NCBI GenBank assembly: GCA_022419385.1
Contig: JAJUBI010000001.1
Location: 5,208,001-5,272,000, forward strand
Direction of reading: 5' to 3'
DNA length: 64,000 nucleotides
Source of the DNA: Paraconiothyrium sp. Pb-2020
Lineage: Eukaryota; Ascomycota; Dothideomycetes; Pleosporales; Didymosphaeriaceae
In this document: positions 1 through 12,234 of the stretch, piece after piece
Numbering within the stretch: the first letter of the stretch is position 1
Layout: every line of letters begins with the position of its first letter
Position numbers and translations under genes: made by a program
The notes under the pieces: model-generated
The model's database searches: none
What the model was told of the DNA's origin: nothing
The model's input: only the letters and a program-made list of their open reading frames with translations

Positions 1-1727
1 TAGTGTGTGCCTGATACGTATGGGAATGGTATCTAGCTCACCAATCTAAGTTCACAATGTTCTTCGATGGGCCTTGCTTTAAAATGAATTCACGGAGAGC
101 AGGGATTACAACTGGTATCAAGTTAGTCGATATCCTCAGGACGTGTAGTGACGATACTTTGCTGGTGTCTCAACTAAGCCGAAGGAAGGAACTTCTATCA
201 TGCCTGAAGTCGAGCAACAAGACTTTATCTTGCTTCATAGGAACACAGACATTGCACCGGGTGACTTACCTCCACGGCGCCGGACCCCTCTAATGGTCGG
301 CATTCTGGCATCACTACAGTAGGAATTAGTACACGATACACCAATGGGGATGTCAAACTCACTCCCAACCCGTTACGACCCCCTCATCCACAATCTTCGT
401 GAGCTTGCGCTTCGAAAGCAAAGTGCGGATGAAGTTGAGCCGAGCGAAGCCCCAGTTGTACACGCCGCGCAGCTTAAGCGTCTTGATGAACCACTGGTAC
501 TGTGCATCGCGGTCGTTGTACTCGGTCGTGCGAAGAGCGTGGGTAACGCCCTCAAGAGAATCTACGATAGGACAGCAGAAATCGTAGGTCGGGTAGATCT
601 TCCATGTGGCCCCAGTACGATGGTGCTCCTCTGGGTTGCAGCGGTAGATGACCGGATCACGAAGAGCCTTGTTCGGGTCATCCACCGACATCTTGGCGCG
701 GATGCACCATCGGAGACCCTCCTCAGTGCCCTTCTTCATCTCCTCGAAGTGTGCCAGGTTCTCCTCCACTGGAGCGTCGCGGCGCGCGCTGGCAATGCCA
801 TCCATACGCTCCTCACGCATACGCTCTTGCGCTGTGTCGTCTGCATAGGCACCGCCGTCCTTGATTAGCTGCACGCAAACGTCGTACAGGTGATCAAAGT
901 AATCGGACGTGTATGAGACAGAATCAGGCTTGATGCCCATGAGCGCCAGATCCTCGACAATAGCATCTTGGAACTCCTGCTTCTCCTTGGTGGGATTCGT
1001 GTCGTCGAAGCGAAGGATGAGCTTGCCCTTGTATTTCTCGTGCGCGAAGTAATCGTTGAGCAAGGCCGCTTTTGCGTGGCCAATATGGAGGTAGCCTGAA
1101 GGCTCCGGCGGGAACCTGGTGACAACACCGGTCCCATCACCGACATCTTGGAGTCTAGCGCATGTTAAAAACATCCTAGTAGATGAAGTGTTGGACACGC
1201 TACCCGATATCGTAATTTGCTCCGTCATCCTTCTGCTTGCCACCTTCCTTTGCTTTGCTGGCGTCTTTACTCTTGCCTTCCTGCACAACAACGGTATGCT
1301 GGGGATAGGCAGCTTCTATGTAAAAGAACCAGCGTGAGAGGTTACGCATCAGACCTTGCCTAGTGAAATATCAGTCTTGAAGTGTGATTCCAATAGTCTT
1401 TACAACTAACTTAATGTAGGCATGCGCCACGCGGTTCCCTCTCAACACCGACCAGACAGTGGTATCCGCATCCTGTTACGCTGATTAGCATAGAGTTCGA
1501 AATGAACATGCGGCATAGTAGAGCATCATACCGTCAGGCCATATCCAACAATGTGCGAGCGAAGCGCTTTAAAGAGTGTTAGTCCATCAATTCCCAGCAA
1601 ACAGTCGCATCTACCTACTGAGATGGCTATCAAGCTCATACAACAATGGCTCGATCTGCCTGAGATGTGGGTACGAAGTCAGTGTGTGGTCCAAGACAGT
1701 GGGAGTGTAACCCATGGATTGACTCAT
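1..1727 (-). CDS. Glutamyl-tRNA synthetase, cytosolic (partial, 3' end beyond window)
   Basis: Charges tRNA-Glu with glutamate in the cytosol. Exons read on the minus strand: up to 1727..1619, 1566..1532, 1472..1411, 1359..1204, 1154..363, 313..270 and 111..42, after which a GTGAGC donor leaves the window. All junctions keep frame. Joined, they give a GST-like N-terminal part (LTLRSHIVGYGLT, then SVLRGNR), a Lys-rich linker ending in ANYDIGLQDV, and the class I catalytic domain with RFPPEPSGYLHIGHAKAAL (HIGH motif), FDDTNP, GWDDARMPTIRG and ALREFILKQGPSKN. The KLTK motif lies just before the 362-314 intron. Introns are 49-59 nt except 269-112 (158 nt); several have CTAAC branch points. ATG codons at 1727 and 1715 are in frame, but about 50 residues usual at the N-terminus are missing, so one or more 5' exons probably lie in 1728-2050 (an ATG at 1878 is one candidate). 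The family is certain; the 5' end is not. Confidence 0.9.
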
Positions 1728-2310
1728 AGTAGAAGAACGACCCGTTCCTCGCTTCCAGGTCTATCCTCTACCACGAAGACAAATCCACTGTGCCTAGGGA
1801 GTTGCATTACTTCAGATTCAGCGGCTTCAGATTCTCGGAGCGGTCTTGCCACTCCTTTATATGTGCTTCGTAGGCCATTGTGCAGGATTCGAGGTGATGT
1901 GTGGGAGATTTGTGTTGGGAGAACTTTCGATGGGAATGAGTCGTAGTGGGGGTCTTGGCAGGGACGCCTCTACCCCGCGCTAGGCGCTAGTCACTTCTCC
2001 ACTGGCTTCGCAAAACCTCAATGCACATTCGAGCAACATCATCACAGGTGGAAAGGGGGAGAGCTTATATCGAACACCAAAACTCATCTCAATTCATACA
2101 CCTAGAAAGGTAGCCGCGGGGCCATACCCTACTATACAGACGCCGCCCACAATGCTAGCATATGCGCCCGACCCAAACGCTGTAGCAGTACAAGTCGTAG
2201 AAGTAGAACATGAGTATGCATCGCTTGAACAAGAGGAAAGGAAACAAAGCGACTTTTGCAGAACATCCACAACACTCATACAGACTCCACTCAAAGGCAC
2301 GAAGAGTGGA
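1728..2310. other. Intergenic, GluRS 5' side and Cyk3 3' side
   Basis: Lies between the upstream end of the glutamyl-tRNA synthetase gene and the stop codon of the Cyk3-like gene. It probably holds the promoter and an unrecognised first exon of the synthetase. No other gene seen. Confidence 0.5.
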
Positions 2311-5300
2311 TCAAGCACACTCCCACTGCGCAAAGACACACCACCTCGCACTGCGATCCGCAAGCACCAGACCCCTCCACGTCCCTTTCTCGCCAATCTT
2401 GATGACAGTCTCCCATGAGCTTCCATCGCCATCGTTGGTCCCGCTCATGTGTTCGCTCTTCCTCGTCAATCGAATGATCTTGCCTGATGGCGTCTGCACC
2501 GCCAGCTTGGCCGGCTTCATCGAAGTGCTACCCGACGAGCTGGACGACGCTTGTGACGGATTCGTATAGTTTGATCCGGAGGCCGAGACACTTTGCATGC
2601 TCATAGCTGATGCTGGACGCGCAAAGGGGTTGGGTGAGGCGCGCCCGGTCAGGCCAGGCGAAGTAACTTCGGGCGTACGTGTGAGGGATGAGGGATGTTG
2701 GCGTACGGTGAAGACGAAAGTATTGTTGAGTGCGATATTGGCACATTGCGGCTGGGCGACATACAGGTCGTGGCGCTGAGCGTGCGGAGTGGGATGGAGC
2801 GTGAGGAACGAGTATGGAGGGTTCGTGCCTGTATGTGTGATGGGGAGACCAAGGGCCAGAGAATGAGGATTCAACTTGTTGGAGTGCTATAATTCGTTAG
2901 CGAAGAGAACGACAGTATTTCCGGGAGAGCTTACCATGAGACCACGAGGTCCAGCGTACACCTTGAGCACACCATGGCCCTCGTCGCTCGGCAGTACTGC
3001 CTTCACAGTATATCTTTTTTGGCCTCCAATCCATTCTGCCTGTGCAAGTGCTGGCTTCCGAACGATATCGCCACTTTCAAAATAGTCACCATCCGCATCT
3101 TGAGTAATGGCTCTTGCTTCAACTTCTGCGACACATTCAACATCCTCAGGGACGTTGACGTAAATGTGCGTCATCTCGAGGTTGTCCAAATTGAGTAAGC
3201 TAGTATCAAAATCCGCCAGATGGAGATTGTGCTTGAAGTAGATGGGTGTTGCGCATGGCAATGCCATCAAGACATCGTGGGGTTGCGGTGGGCAGATGTG
3301 TTGCTGTTCCGGCAGCAGCGGAACGTGAGAGTAGCAGACCTCCATCGGCCGTGCGAGGAAGTACCAAATCTCAGCGACAGAGGAACCGGCGTTAGAATAT
3401 TGCGCCCTTTTGGGGTTGGTGGGTCCGGCCAGCGAACAGTCCATTATACGCCATTCGCCTTCAACAATGACTGCGTTCCAGAAGTGATTGGGATGTGCCA
3501 CGCTTTCCAGATCTAGAGGCTCTCCCGGGGTCTTGAGGTATCCTCTGACGACTTCTGCATGTAGACCAACGGACGCACACATCTCTGCCACGATGATAGC
3601 TATCTCGTGGGAGCAGCCGCGTTTGCTCTGGAGCACATGACGTGTATCGATCTCGCCTTCAAAGTCTTCCTCCCAGGCTATACGCTCGCTAACCCACGTG
3701 AAGATGGCTCGCAGACGCTGAACATCACTTCTGTATGGCCTACAGACATACCCTTGCGCCAGTGACGCAGGCGTTGTTCCGAGAGGAATGCTGTTGATGA
3801 ACCTTGCGCTCTTGTCAACCAGAGCAAGGTTGGACGCGCTGAAGTCCGTAGGATCTGTTATTGGCAGTCCGTCCAGCCCCTCGTCAGCAGAGTCATACAA
3901 GATATCGACTGGGTTAATGACCGGTATATCCATCATCTGACAGCGATCGGCGCGTTCGGTTCTTTCGTTTTTGCTAAGGGAATTGGAGCGATTGATATCT
4001 CTTCGAACTTGCACCCAGTCGACTGATCCGTTCAAACCCATATCCCGTGCGGCGTTCGATTGCACGGCCGTCCCCCCTGCGATGCCGATCGGACCTCGAC
4101 CATCCAGTCGGCTGGCTGCTCGACTGCCCGCTCTACTCGCGGCCCGACTAGCTGCTCGTGAGCCTGGCCTGCTAATTGATCCTGATGCAATGGTACTGCG
4201 TGCATTGGCAGCTTGCGTTTTGGCAGTGTCGATCATCTTCCTGAAGAAACCGCTCTTTCTCTTGGTCGGTTGCATCAGCCCTCCTAGCGGATCGGGGCCA
4301 TCTTGGATAGGCTGCTGCCCGTCGTTCGACCCAGGTCTCTCTCCCGACGCGTGGCTGGAATGATATGTGACTCCCGTAAATGGCGATTCGGGCCGTCCGT
4401 CATCAAACCCGAAGCCCTTGCCTGCACCTCTGGAGGCTTCCATTACGCTCTTTGGTCGTTCTCTAGCGAACTTCTTGCGGTAGTAGCTTCCGGCGCTTGT
4501 GGAGCTCATGTTCGTTGCAGATGCGCCAGACATTAGGCTTCGGTTCGTACTGCTGCTGGTATGCGTTGTAGTGGTCGAAGTGGTCTTCGTTGTAAAGGTC
4601 CTACCCAAGACGTTCTTGCCAATCTCGTACGCTGACTTGCGATGGCGGAGAGTTTTCGACCCTCTGCGCTCCATGTCTTCTGTCTCTCCCACGACAGACC
4701 CTGGCCGGCCCGGGTACTTGTTTTTCGGCGGGACTGCGGGTGGCTGACCTGACGGATCTCCGGGTATAAAGAGCTCGTCATTCTTCCGACCTTCCTGCTG
4801 ATGCATGCGGCGCAAGCGACTCTCCATGCGCTGGACGTAGTTATGGACTTGGGGTGGACCATCGTCAAATGTCTCCTCACCGTCGTAGAATCCACTATCA
4901 TTGCTGATACCTATGGACGTTTGTGCACGCGCTTTGTTCCTCGCTGATGCCTTGTACACCTCATCGAACGCCTCCGGAGACCAGACCCCGGGTGGCGTAG
5001 CGCGCTCACCAGGGGATGCCACGCTCATGTCTTGCAGAGCAGACATGACATCGCCCATTGCGTTCGTTAATGGCGACGGCGTAAAGTTGCCCTTACTTCC
5101 AGTACGCGGGTCGGGCGATGGAGGCTCAGGTGTATGGTAGCCATGCTGCGGCGGCATAGGCGAGGGCGCTCTGCTTGGGTTATAGGCAACGCGATGCGGT
5201 GGAGGAGGTGGTGGAGGAGGGGACCCCATATCCTGAAAGGACGCCATTGACACCATCGATTGTCTCCGAAACTGTTCATCTTGGTACGGCGAGGGCGATG

Positions 5301-6228
5301 GACCTCGATCATATGCGCGATATTGGAATGAAGGTGCGGGCGATACAGCTCGCGATGGTGGGCGGTATTGAGTTGGTGGTGCAGGCGAAACAGCTCGTGA
5401 TGCTGGTCGATACTGCGCAGGTGGTGCAGGCGAAGGAGATCTTGAGTATGCTTGATATTGAGTTGGTGGAGCGGGCGACACAGCTCTTGGGTGTTGCTGG
5501 GGCGGCACAGGAGGCGCTGGAGACGGCGACCGCGAGTAATCTTGGTAGTTGTTCGGCGGAGCTGGCGACGGGGCGCGTGTGTACTTTGGCGCTGGCGCTG
5601 TCGATGGTCGCGGCGATACCGCTCGAAGATTCGAAGGGCGTTTGGATGGTAGAGGAGACGCACGGCTTTCGGTCGAGGATCTATCCCGGCTTTCGGTTGA
5701 CGATCTCTTCATTGAAGCGTATGGTTTATGTTGCGCGCGCAAGCTGCCATTGGGACTTGGTGCGACGCCGCCGGCCTTCTCGATCTGGCGCGCAGCAGCA
5801 GCCGGGTTGGGTGCTTGTGCAGCTGCGTAGGCCGTGAAAGGTTTCCGGAATGTTTTCGCCTTCTGAGGCGTCTGCTTGACGGGCTGAGCGCTGTTCTGCC
5901 TTGATATGCTCCCTGAGCCGGTCATCGGGCTTGTGTTGCGACTCCATGGCTGGAAGTCTTCGGGCAGCAGTTCGACAAAGTTTGAGGGAAACAGTCCGAC
6001 CATGCGCCTGTCGCGCTTCAACCGTCCCATCCACCATGACCCATCACCGGCGTTGAGGCATTCGATCAGGTCTCCTTCTATGAAGCCGAGGTCGCGCTTG
6101 GTCTGGTACATGGTCAGCGAATGGTGCCAGCGCAGGCTCTTGTTCCTACTAACCTCGCCACCCCACGAGTATACTGCCTTGCACCAGCACGGGAAGCGCA
6201 TGGGAAGGCCATTTGCGGTAGGCGCCAT
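2311..6228 (-). CDS. cyk3: Cyk3-like cytokinesis protein (SH3 + transglutaminase-like)
   Basis: Predicted to act at the septum, where Cyk3 proteins couple ring constriction to septum synthesis. Exons: 6228..6154, 6102..2935, 2886..2311, encoding about 1272 residues. The N-terminal SH3 domain (about residues 10-70) becomes continuous only after removing the 6153-6103 intron, which joins YSWGGE to TKRDLGFIEGDLIE. A long Pro/Ser-rich disordered region follows with SPAPP-type repeats (about 5280-5600) and an SRAASR-type array (about 4095-4175). The C-terminal third carries the transglutaminase-like fold: RGCSHEIA, HPNHFWNAV and WRIMDCS supply Cys, His and Asp in the expected order. The last intron (2934-2887) joins YAGPRGLM to HSNKLNPHSLAL, a run typical of the family. 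Whether the domain is enzymatically active cannot be judged here. Confidence 0.92.
5280..5600 (-). repeat. Tandem SPAPP-type repeats inside the Cyk3-like gene
   Basis: The coding strand gives repeated units such as SRAVSPAPPTQYRP and YSRSPSPAPP, at least five imperfect copies. These are proline-rich candidate SH3 ligands within an SH3 protein. The reverse strand of this repeat gives long spurious open frames. Confidence 0.8.
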
Positions 6229-6852
6229 GGCCAGCGAGGGTGTGGAGCGATCGGATGCTGGCTACCACTTATGTTCGTCCAGCAGGCGACGGCGAGTGGC
6301 AGCAGCGCGACATCAAGCTGCGTTTGTGGTGGCGGTGAGCAGAAAAGCTACAGCGAGTGGCAATGCGTTTCGTTGTAAGTAATGAACACTGGATGGATAG
6401 CGGGGGACGATTAGGATGGGTCGCGATAGCGAATACCGGGGTGGTTACGGGCGCCCGAGTTTAGTGTGTTGTGTTGTCGTAGTGTGTTGCGTTGTCGCAG
6501 TGACCGCCTTCGCACGGACCGCTCGCACGCCAAAACCTCGTTAGAGCCCACCGCCCTTGCTGTGCTCCACCACATCTGGCCCGACGTGTTGCTAGAAACA
6601 GTTCGCGTCTCTCCACATTTGACCATGGTTGCCAGAGCGAACTCGCGTTTCAAGTATGCTAGAGTGACACTAGGTATCGATAGGGAACTGGAAACGCTCG
6701 CCAACAGCACACTAGACGATAGCTAACACGTCCGCGAAAATACTCACCGTACATTCAAAGCTACCGAGAACGACGTCGCATCCCTCCCGTACAGGCCCAA
6801 CAAGGCTACGACGCAACTCAGAACTTGATGAAACGAGTAGCATCCTTTGGAC
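6229..6852. other. Intergenic, upstream of Cyk3-like gene
   Basis: Promoter and leader region of the Cyk3-like gene. The frames that open here have no recognisable product. No TATA box or RNA gene seen. Confidence 0.4.
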
Positions 6853-8670
6853 ATGTCGTCTCCAACCTTGCAAGATATTGACCCACGTGTTCCGTACCAT
6901 ATACCTGGCTACCTAGTAAGTATCGTCGACTTAGCTGCTGCAGCATAGCGAACGGTCGATGGCTCAGAATACTTCTATCTCAGAAGAACGCCATCCTGGG
7001 ATCCCGAGACGCTGTTTCACTGGGTTATCCGGCTGTCTGCTCTTGTGGCAAGTGTTTCTGTCCGGCAACCCTAGTTTTCGACTGAACTCGACAAATTGCA
7101 TACCACAGGCGTTGAGCGGCGACCGTCTACATACCTTACGTCATATTGCTAGACAACTTCAGAGACCTTGTTGGCTTGTTGTTGACACTGCCTTCGATCG
7201 AGCGGAGCCGATCAGGGAATCATTCGTCTTGCAGCTACCGAGCGACGGCATACTTGTAATTTTGACCAAATAACAACTCGAGACTATCCTTCTTGTACGC
7301 CCCCTACCTTTCCATCAATGTTCTGGCACGCTTAACTTGCACATTATCCGTAAAAACCTTCAATCACCCGTCAAGCTCAAACACGTTGTCCATCTTCAAT
7401 CAAGCATTTTCGGTGAATTAGAAGTTGCCCCCGCCATTGTTGATTACGCCCAATAGGTGCAAAGTCGCGAGTTTCCTACGGGATTCATCACCAGCGGTTT
7501 GATCACTGCAGAGACCCTCGAGTACCAGCTTCTGCTCCGGGCAGCAATAGAAAGCAATATTCGCTAGTCGCGACACTTCTCAATTTCGGGACTGACATCG
7601 ACCACAGAGGTCACGACGGCACAACTTACGGGCGTCGAATACTACTAGAATATGCCTTATAAGCTGCAACGAAATCCTCATTCGCTTAGTCATTGAGCGT
7701 GGAGGGTGTCCTCGACCATTGAACATGCATCAACCCCCAAGACAACCGATTTCGCTACCAGATTTCGATCCGGGCGGCAAACCTCAACATCGTAGTTTAC
7801 TTAATGCAATACTTCGAGAGTCACCCTGACGAATTGGCTGTCGCTTACGATGAACAGAACTCGATCAATGCTGCTTTGAAAGTAAACGTTGAAGACGCCA
7901 CTATCAAGAGGATACTTCTTTTGAATCACGTTGCCGATCCTGATTTCTTCAGGAATGGGTGATAGGTTGCGAGTCGATGATGAGGGGGCTATTGATACAT
8001 TGTGTAACGCTATCTCTAAGCTTCGTTTCACCCAGCTAGTCAATGTGATCCTTTAGCGGCTATGTATATTGGTCGTTGACTGAAAATGCTACATGGCCAT
8101 CTTCAATACCACCACTACAAAACCTGTATGGCGAAGAAAAGCTAATCATTGTACTGTAATATTGGTTTGAGATATGTGAGGAATAAACAGGTAAAACACT
8201 TCCATGAAAAGCCCGAAAAGGCTCAAAGTATCCAGGTGGTCCTGCTAGACGAGGCCAACGTGAATGCAAAGTTGACAGAGCTGAGACGGAGCGACTTCGA
8301 GAGAACGATCTTTGGAGAAGCTGAACAAAACAAAGCAGCTAAAGAGAAGTACAAGACATCCGCGAAGCTTAGAGCAGAAGTCGAGCATTCTTGAAACTTC
8401 GTGGAAGAGCAGAACAAGGCAGAAATAGTGCATGAAGCCCGGAGACGTTGAGATGTTGCCAGAAGCCGACGTAATAGCCCTTCAACATTAGGTTGACCGG
8501 AAAGCAATAGTTGCGATGATATATGACCTATCGGATCCACGCATCGGTCGATGGTTCAGCACTGTCTTCCGTAAGAGGGAACGATCTCTCCATCGCCATG
8601 GCGCATACAACGGTAGATCGAATTCTCCTTGGTCTGCAGCCGAAGCACAGCCGGAATTACAAAGAGACCA
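6853..8670 (+). pseudogene. Decayed gene with ankyrin-like and possible NTPase-like fragments
   Basis: Coding-like stretches in shifting frames, broken by stops. An ATG at 6853 opens MSSPTLQDIDPRVPYHIPGYL, which joins RTVDGSEYFYLRRTPSWDPE if the GTAAGT..CATAG stretch starting about 6916 is removed. Then come RPCWLVVDTAFDRAEPIRES (about 7170-7215), LVATLLNFGTDIDHRGHDG (about 7560-7620), a run after 7801 (QYFESHPDELAVAYDEQNS), a frame-shifted piece to 8055, a Lys/Glu-rich piece 8149-8394, and DPRIGRWFSTVFRKRERS (about 8530-8590). The LLNFGTDIDHRGHDG piece resembles an ankyrin repeat; the WLVVDTAFD piece recalls the Walker B region of NB-ARC/NACHT proteins, more weakly. Either a decayed STAND/ankyrin gene or a multi-intron gene I could not assemble. 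Frame breaks were left as found. Confidence 0.45.
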
Positions 8671-10716
8671 ATAAACATGGATACTACAGCTTGTCTGCTT
8701 TTGCGCTTTCAATAGTCTACACGTAAAAAACAACTCAAACGATCGGTCGACCATCGTGACGAATGCATTTTCACGCGACAGATCAGTAAACAGTTCAGTT
8801 TCTTCTCACTTCCTTCTCATGAAGCTTGAGCACGGAGAAAATACTGTACCAGGAGAATACAATTTTCAATGAGCTTTTTGACGACCGTGATCACGGTCAC
8901 AGCTTCTTCTTTTTAAACACGGCTGTATGGTTTCGCTATGAACAATACTCGTGAGCGGAACACCAAAATCACCTTGGCCCAGAACAGGAATAGGAAACCA
9001 GGACGTGGAATGTGCGTCAAGGTGCGGTAGTGCCGGGAGGAAATTGGACTATATATGATGTTGTGGGAGGCCGGCTGCTAGCCTGTCTGTATGCATGCTC
9101 GCAGTAAGTAGTACATAGAGAATGGTTGGACATATGCTAAGTTCTGGGAGAGGCGGGCAAAATTTGGTTTCACGGACCTCAGGTCGAGGGCTAGTCCTAG
9201 ATATCCGTCACTCTCTACGTAGCAACAGGCATTGGGCGGGTTGGCCAGCACGCACTCGATCTGAGTGGGCTGACATATAGCATTACAGCAAGACTAATGC
9301 GCACGGAAGCGGAGGTCACCTCCGTACATTATCCCACACCCCCAAAACTGCTAAGCTGACCAGATCAGGACCTAATACTGTCTATAATTGCCCTTCTTGT
9401 TCCATGAAATGGTGTTACGACGGGCCTCGAAGCAGTGCTTGACCGCTGCTCTATCGACGATCCGAAGGAGTCCACACCGCCGAACTCAAGGTACCTCTTT
9501 GGGGGCTTGAAACTGTTGGGCTTCGGAGCATCTCGAGCCAGCCGTTGTCGGAGTTTCTCTAGACGCATGCTCCCTAGGCATTACGACGTTTCATTTGTAC
9601 TAAAAGAGAGGCTTTGATGCCAACCATAACGTGAAGTCCCTCTTACTTGGTTGTGGCTGGTTGAGCTGTCTGTTCTACGCCGTGACTTGTGGGTGCATAG
9701 ACACATAATGCATGATATTGTGCTCTATACCTGGCTGTACATGCCTCGTAGGTCCATAGTCTTCTAGCATACCCAGATATCACGATGAGGGACGCTTCAA
9801 CAGGCTGTTCAGCAGTTTAGCAGCAACAGATTGTATGAATCACCCTCGCGAGACGGGTGATCAGCGCATCCCTATGGCCACAGGGAGGTCTTTTGTAACT
9901 AGTAGAAGTGCATTGATGCTCAAATTAGCGGTCAAAAATCTATGAACAACCTACATACTAATCCCCCCTTCGATGCTCACAGCTAGCGCAATGTTCAATA
10001 TGAATCTCAACTTGAAGCTGGACACTGTCACATTGTATGCCTTAGGCATCAACGGAAGCACCGGAGACACGCAACAATCACCCTGAGACACATAATGTTA
10101 TCTGTTCTCCTTCTCCGTGCATCACATACGATTGTAATCGGCGGAGCCGTCACACTTAGAGCCGAGGATGTAAACAGACCGGGCCAATTGAAGCCCGCTG
10201 CACGCGCAAGCTCGACTCAATCTCAAGAACGTGAGAGCTGAAGATGGAGCGCGGCCCGGTTACTGTGACAATCTGAAAGAAGTGAGCAGAAGCCTTACTG
10301 AATCCCGAGTAGGTTAGGGTCAGCTGCAAAGATCATTAAGTCATCAATTCACCGCACTGAAGCTAGTTCCTCGTCGGTAATTGCTTACGTGGCAGGTACG
10401 GAGGGCGACTGTGCAAGTCACACCGCATTTTGTCGTGGGCAGCCTGCTATGCGCTACCGAACTACCCGTGAGGCAGTCCTCTAGCTCTCAAGTAGATTCA
10501 GTCTCAGTATTCAATCTACAATCACAGCAATGAAGCGACACTATCAGCAACGATGCGCTTCTGTCACACCTCTCCGCAGCCTCCGTAAGAGGCTGTTGAA
10601 GAAAACACGGAGTGGCCGTACTGAAGCGGTGACACTATCTCTACACCACCGCACTGTATCAAGGAGCACGTCGAAGCCCAAGCTCTTGGGGTTCATTTAC
10701 CGACAACACAACATCA
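8671..10716. other. Gene-poor stretch
   Basis: About 2 kb with only short frames. A minus-strand frame at 9568-9365 (67 codons, contains KPPKRYLEFGGVDSFGSS) looks mildly protein-like but has no known relative and no supporting exons. A perfect 16-bp palindrome lies at 8883-8898. No transposon ends found. Confidence 0.4.
8883..8898. repeat. Perfect 16-bp palindrome
   Basis: GACCGTGATCACGGTC reads identically on both strands. It could be a dimeric factor binding site or chance; no gene start lies next to it. Confidence 0.6.
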
Positions 10717-11010
10717 ATGCAGCCTCACGGATACCCGCTAAACCTGCCTCTTGGCGGAGCACTTGTCCATGCCCGCTTTCCTTTGGGACAGCACAGAGCT
10801 TGGCCCAGCTGGGTGTGCCATCGATGTGGAAAGCCTAATCCACCACAGCAAGGCGCAGAGCCGGCAATGTGCACATCCACATCATGCAGACATTTTTGGT
10901 GCATGGCATGTCCCGACCTCGTGGCTGTTATGGAACAAGAGGCTCGTGTTGTCTTTGGAGAATGGTACTTCGGAGGGACCGAGACGATAGAATGGCGCAA
11001 GCGTTGGTAG
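10717..11010 (+). CDS. Small candidate zinc-finger protein
   Basis: A 97-codon frame encodes a protein with WVCHRCGKPN, then MCTSTSCRHFWCMACP. The spacing of the cysteine pairs (CxxC ... CxxxxC, then CxxC) resembles the short zinc-ribbon or RanBP2-like proteins common in dothideomycete genomes. The N-terminus is rich in Pro, Leu and Gly; the C-terminus ends in EWRKRW. No intron is needed. The overlapping frame 10530-10838 has no such pattern and is treated as a shadow, although an upstream exon could exist. Function unknown. The isolated position in gene-poor DNA lowers confidence. Confidence 0.45.
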   Translation: MQPHGYPLNLPLGGALVHARFPLGQHRAWPSWVCHRCGKPNPPQQGAEPAMCTSTSCRHFWCMACPDLVAVMEQEARVVFGEWYFGGTETIEWRKRW

Positions 11011-12234
11011 TTGCAGCGGAGGCATCGGACAGACCTCCGAGCTCAAAATCGTCGATCATTGCTTGAAAGTTACCTGCGACCCCATTGCATCGCAACCACG
11101 ATCTGTATGGGCATATCCTGGATCCAACCAGCCTATTATGTGTCTTACACCTTCTCCGACTACTGTACTTCGTTGACGGGCACCAAAACTCTGTATCTCA
11201 TTTATTTGCTATTCGCAACCTACCTAAGCTGGCTGCTACACCGATGCGCTGTGACATTGAGTTCTACAATACATACGATCAGCTACCAAAACATGCCAAA
11301 ATACACCAGCAGAACTAGGAATAGGCCAATCGAACAGCTAGCAGATAGGTGCGGACACTTCCATTGACGATCGATAGTGGCTGGAACAGGCGCGATGGTC
11401 TCGGATTTCCAAGCACGAGAGCATCCCGCCCAGGATCATGTGCTTGGTGGAAGTATTAATTTACTGTCTGCGTCATTGCGTAGTTTCGTCAAGCGACAAC
11501 TACGTCGCTCTCAAAAAGCTTGAACCGGCCGACTTACATATCAAGGAGTACCTTGACGGACTTGAACCTCAAGTGGAACTTGACAGGTTCATGCACAATC
11601 GCAGGCGCCCGGACAAATCACAAGAATTCAATGTTCAGAAATCAAATCATCGTTAAGTGTGTCGGTAGCCCACGTCAACGGCGCCGTTTCAGGTCGCAAG
11701 GGGTTTGCGGGGAGAACGGGCGGAGGCATGTCACCCAATGACAAGTCCCCGGGCAACGGTCCGCAACGTGCGTAGCCCCTAATATTGGCTAACGTCGATC
11801 AGATGGTGAGGCGAGCAAATTCTTGGGGCAGGGGCTTTCTCTTGTAAAAGATCATTTGCTGGCTTGTGATCCTTCCTGCACGATGTACTATGGTACCTGC
11901 GCGTCTTAGCTGAGTTACTAATGCAGCTACCGGCCCTTCCGCAGAAGGCTTGCCCTTGCTACCCAACGTCTTTTCGGGAGGGCCAAGCAGCCAGAAACTG
12001 TTTCATGGCTCCGGGACGCGCCGGCCACGGCGAACATTAACTGTCCACAATGCATCTTGATGCTCTTGAATCACTTGGGCACACGCAAACTGGGCACGAA
12101 CACCCGGCCATTGCGTTCTTGGGCTGGGGAGCGTAGGGATTAAAAGGTAGCTAACCAGCCGCTCCGGTCTCACGATCCCATTCTGTACTCTTCTCCGCTT
12201 TCTTCTTTAGCTTCTCGTTGTTTCTTTCAACAAG
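11011..12234. other. Intergenic, upstream of MFS transporter
   Basis: Short frames only (for example 11438-11656, 72 codons, not recognised). Probably includes the promoter of the transporter at 12235. No RNA gene seen. Confidence 0.4.

Noticed and set aside
359..370. Apparent premature stop after GW in the GluRS exon, suggesting a pseudogene
   Set aside because: The stop lies in an intron (362-314) with GTGAGT donor and TACTAAT branch point; splicing restores GWDDARMPT.
344..868. Plus-strand frame of 174 codons
   Set aside because: It is antisense to the catalytic exon of the glutamyl-tRNA synthetase, which has clear family motifs.
5175..5837. 220-codon plus-strand frame over the Cyk3 repeat region
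   Set aside because: It is the reverse strand of the Pro/Ser repeats of a well-supported gene; repeats keep antisense frames open.
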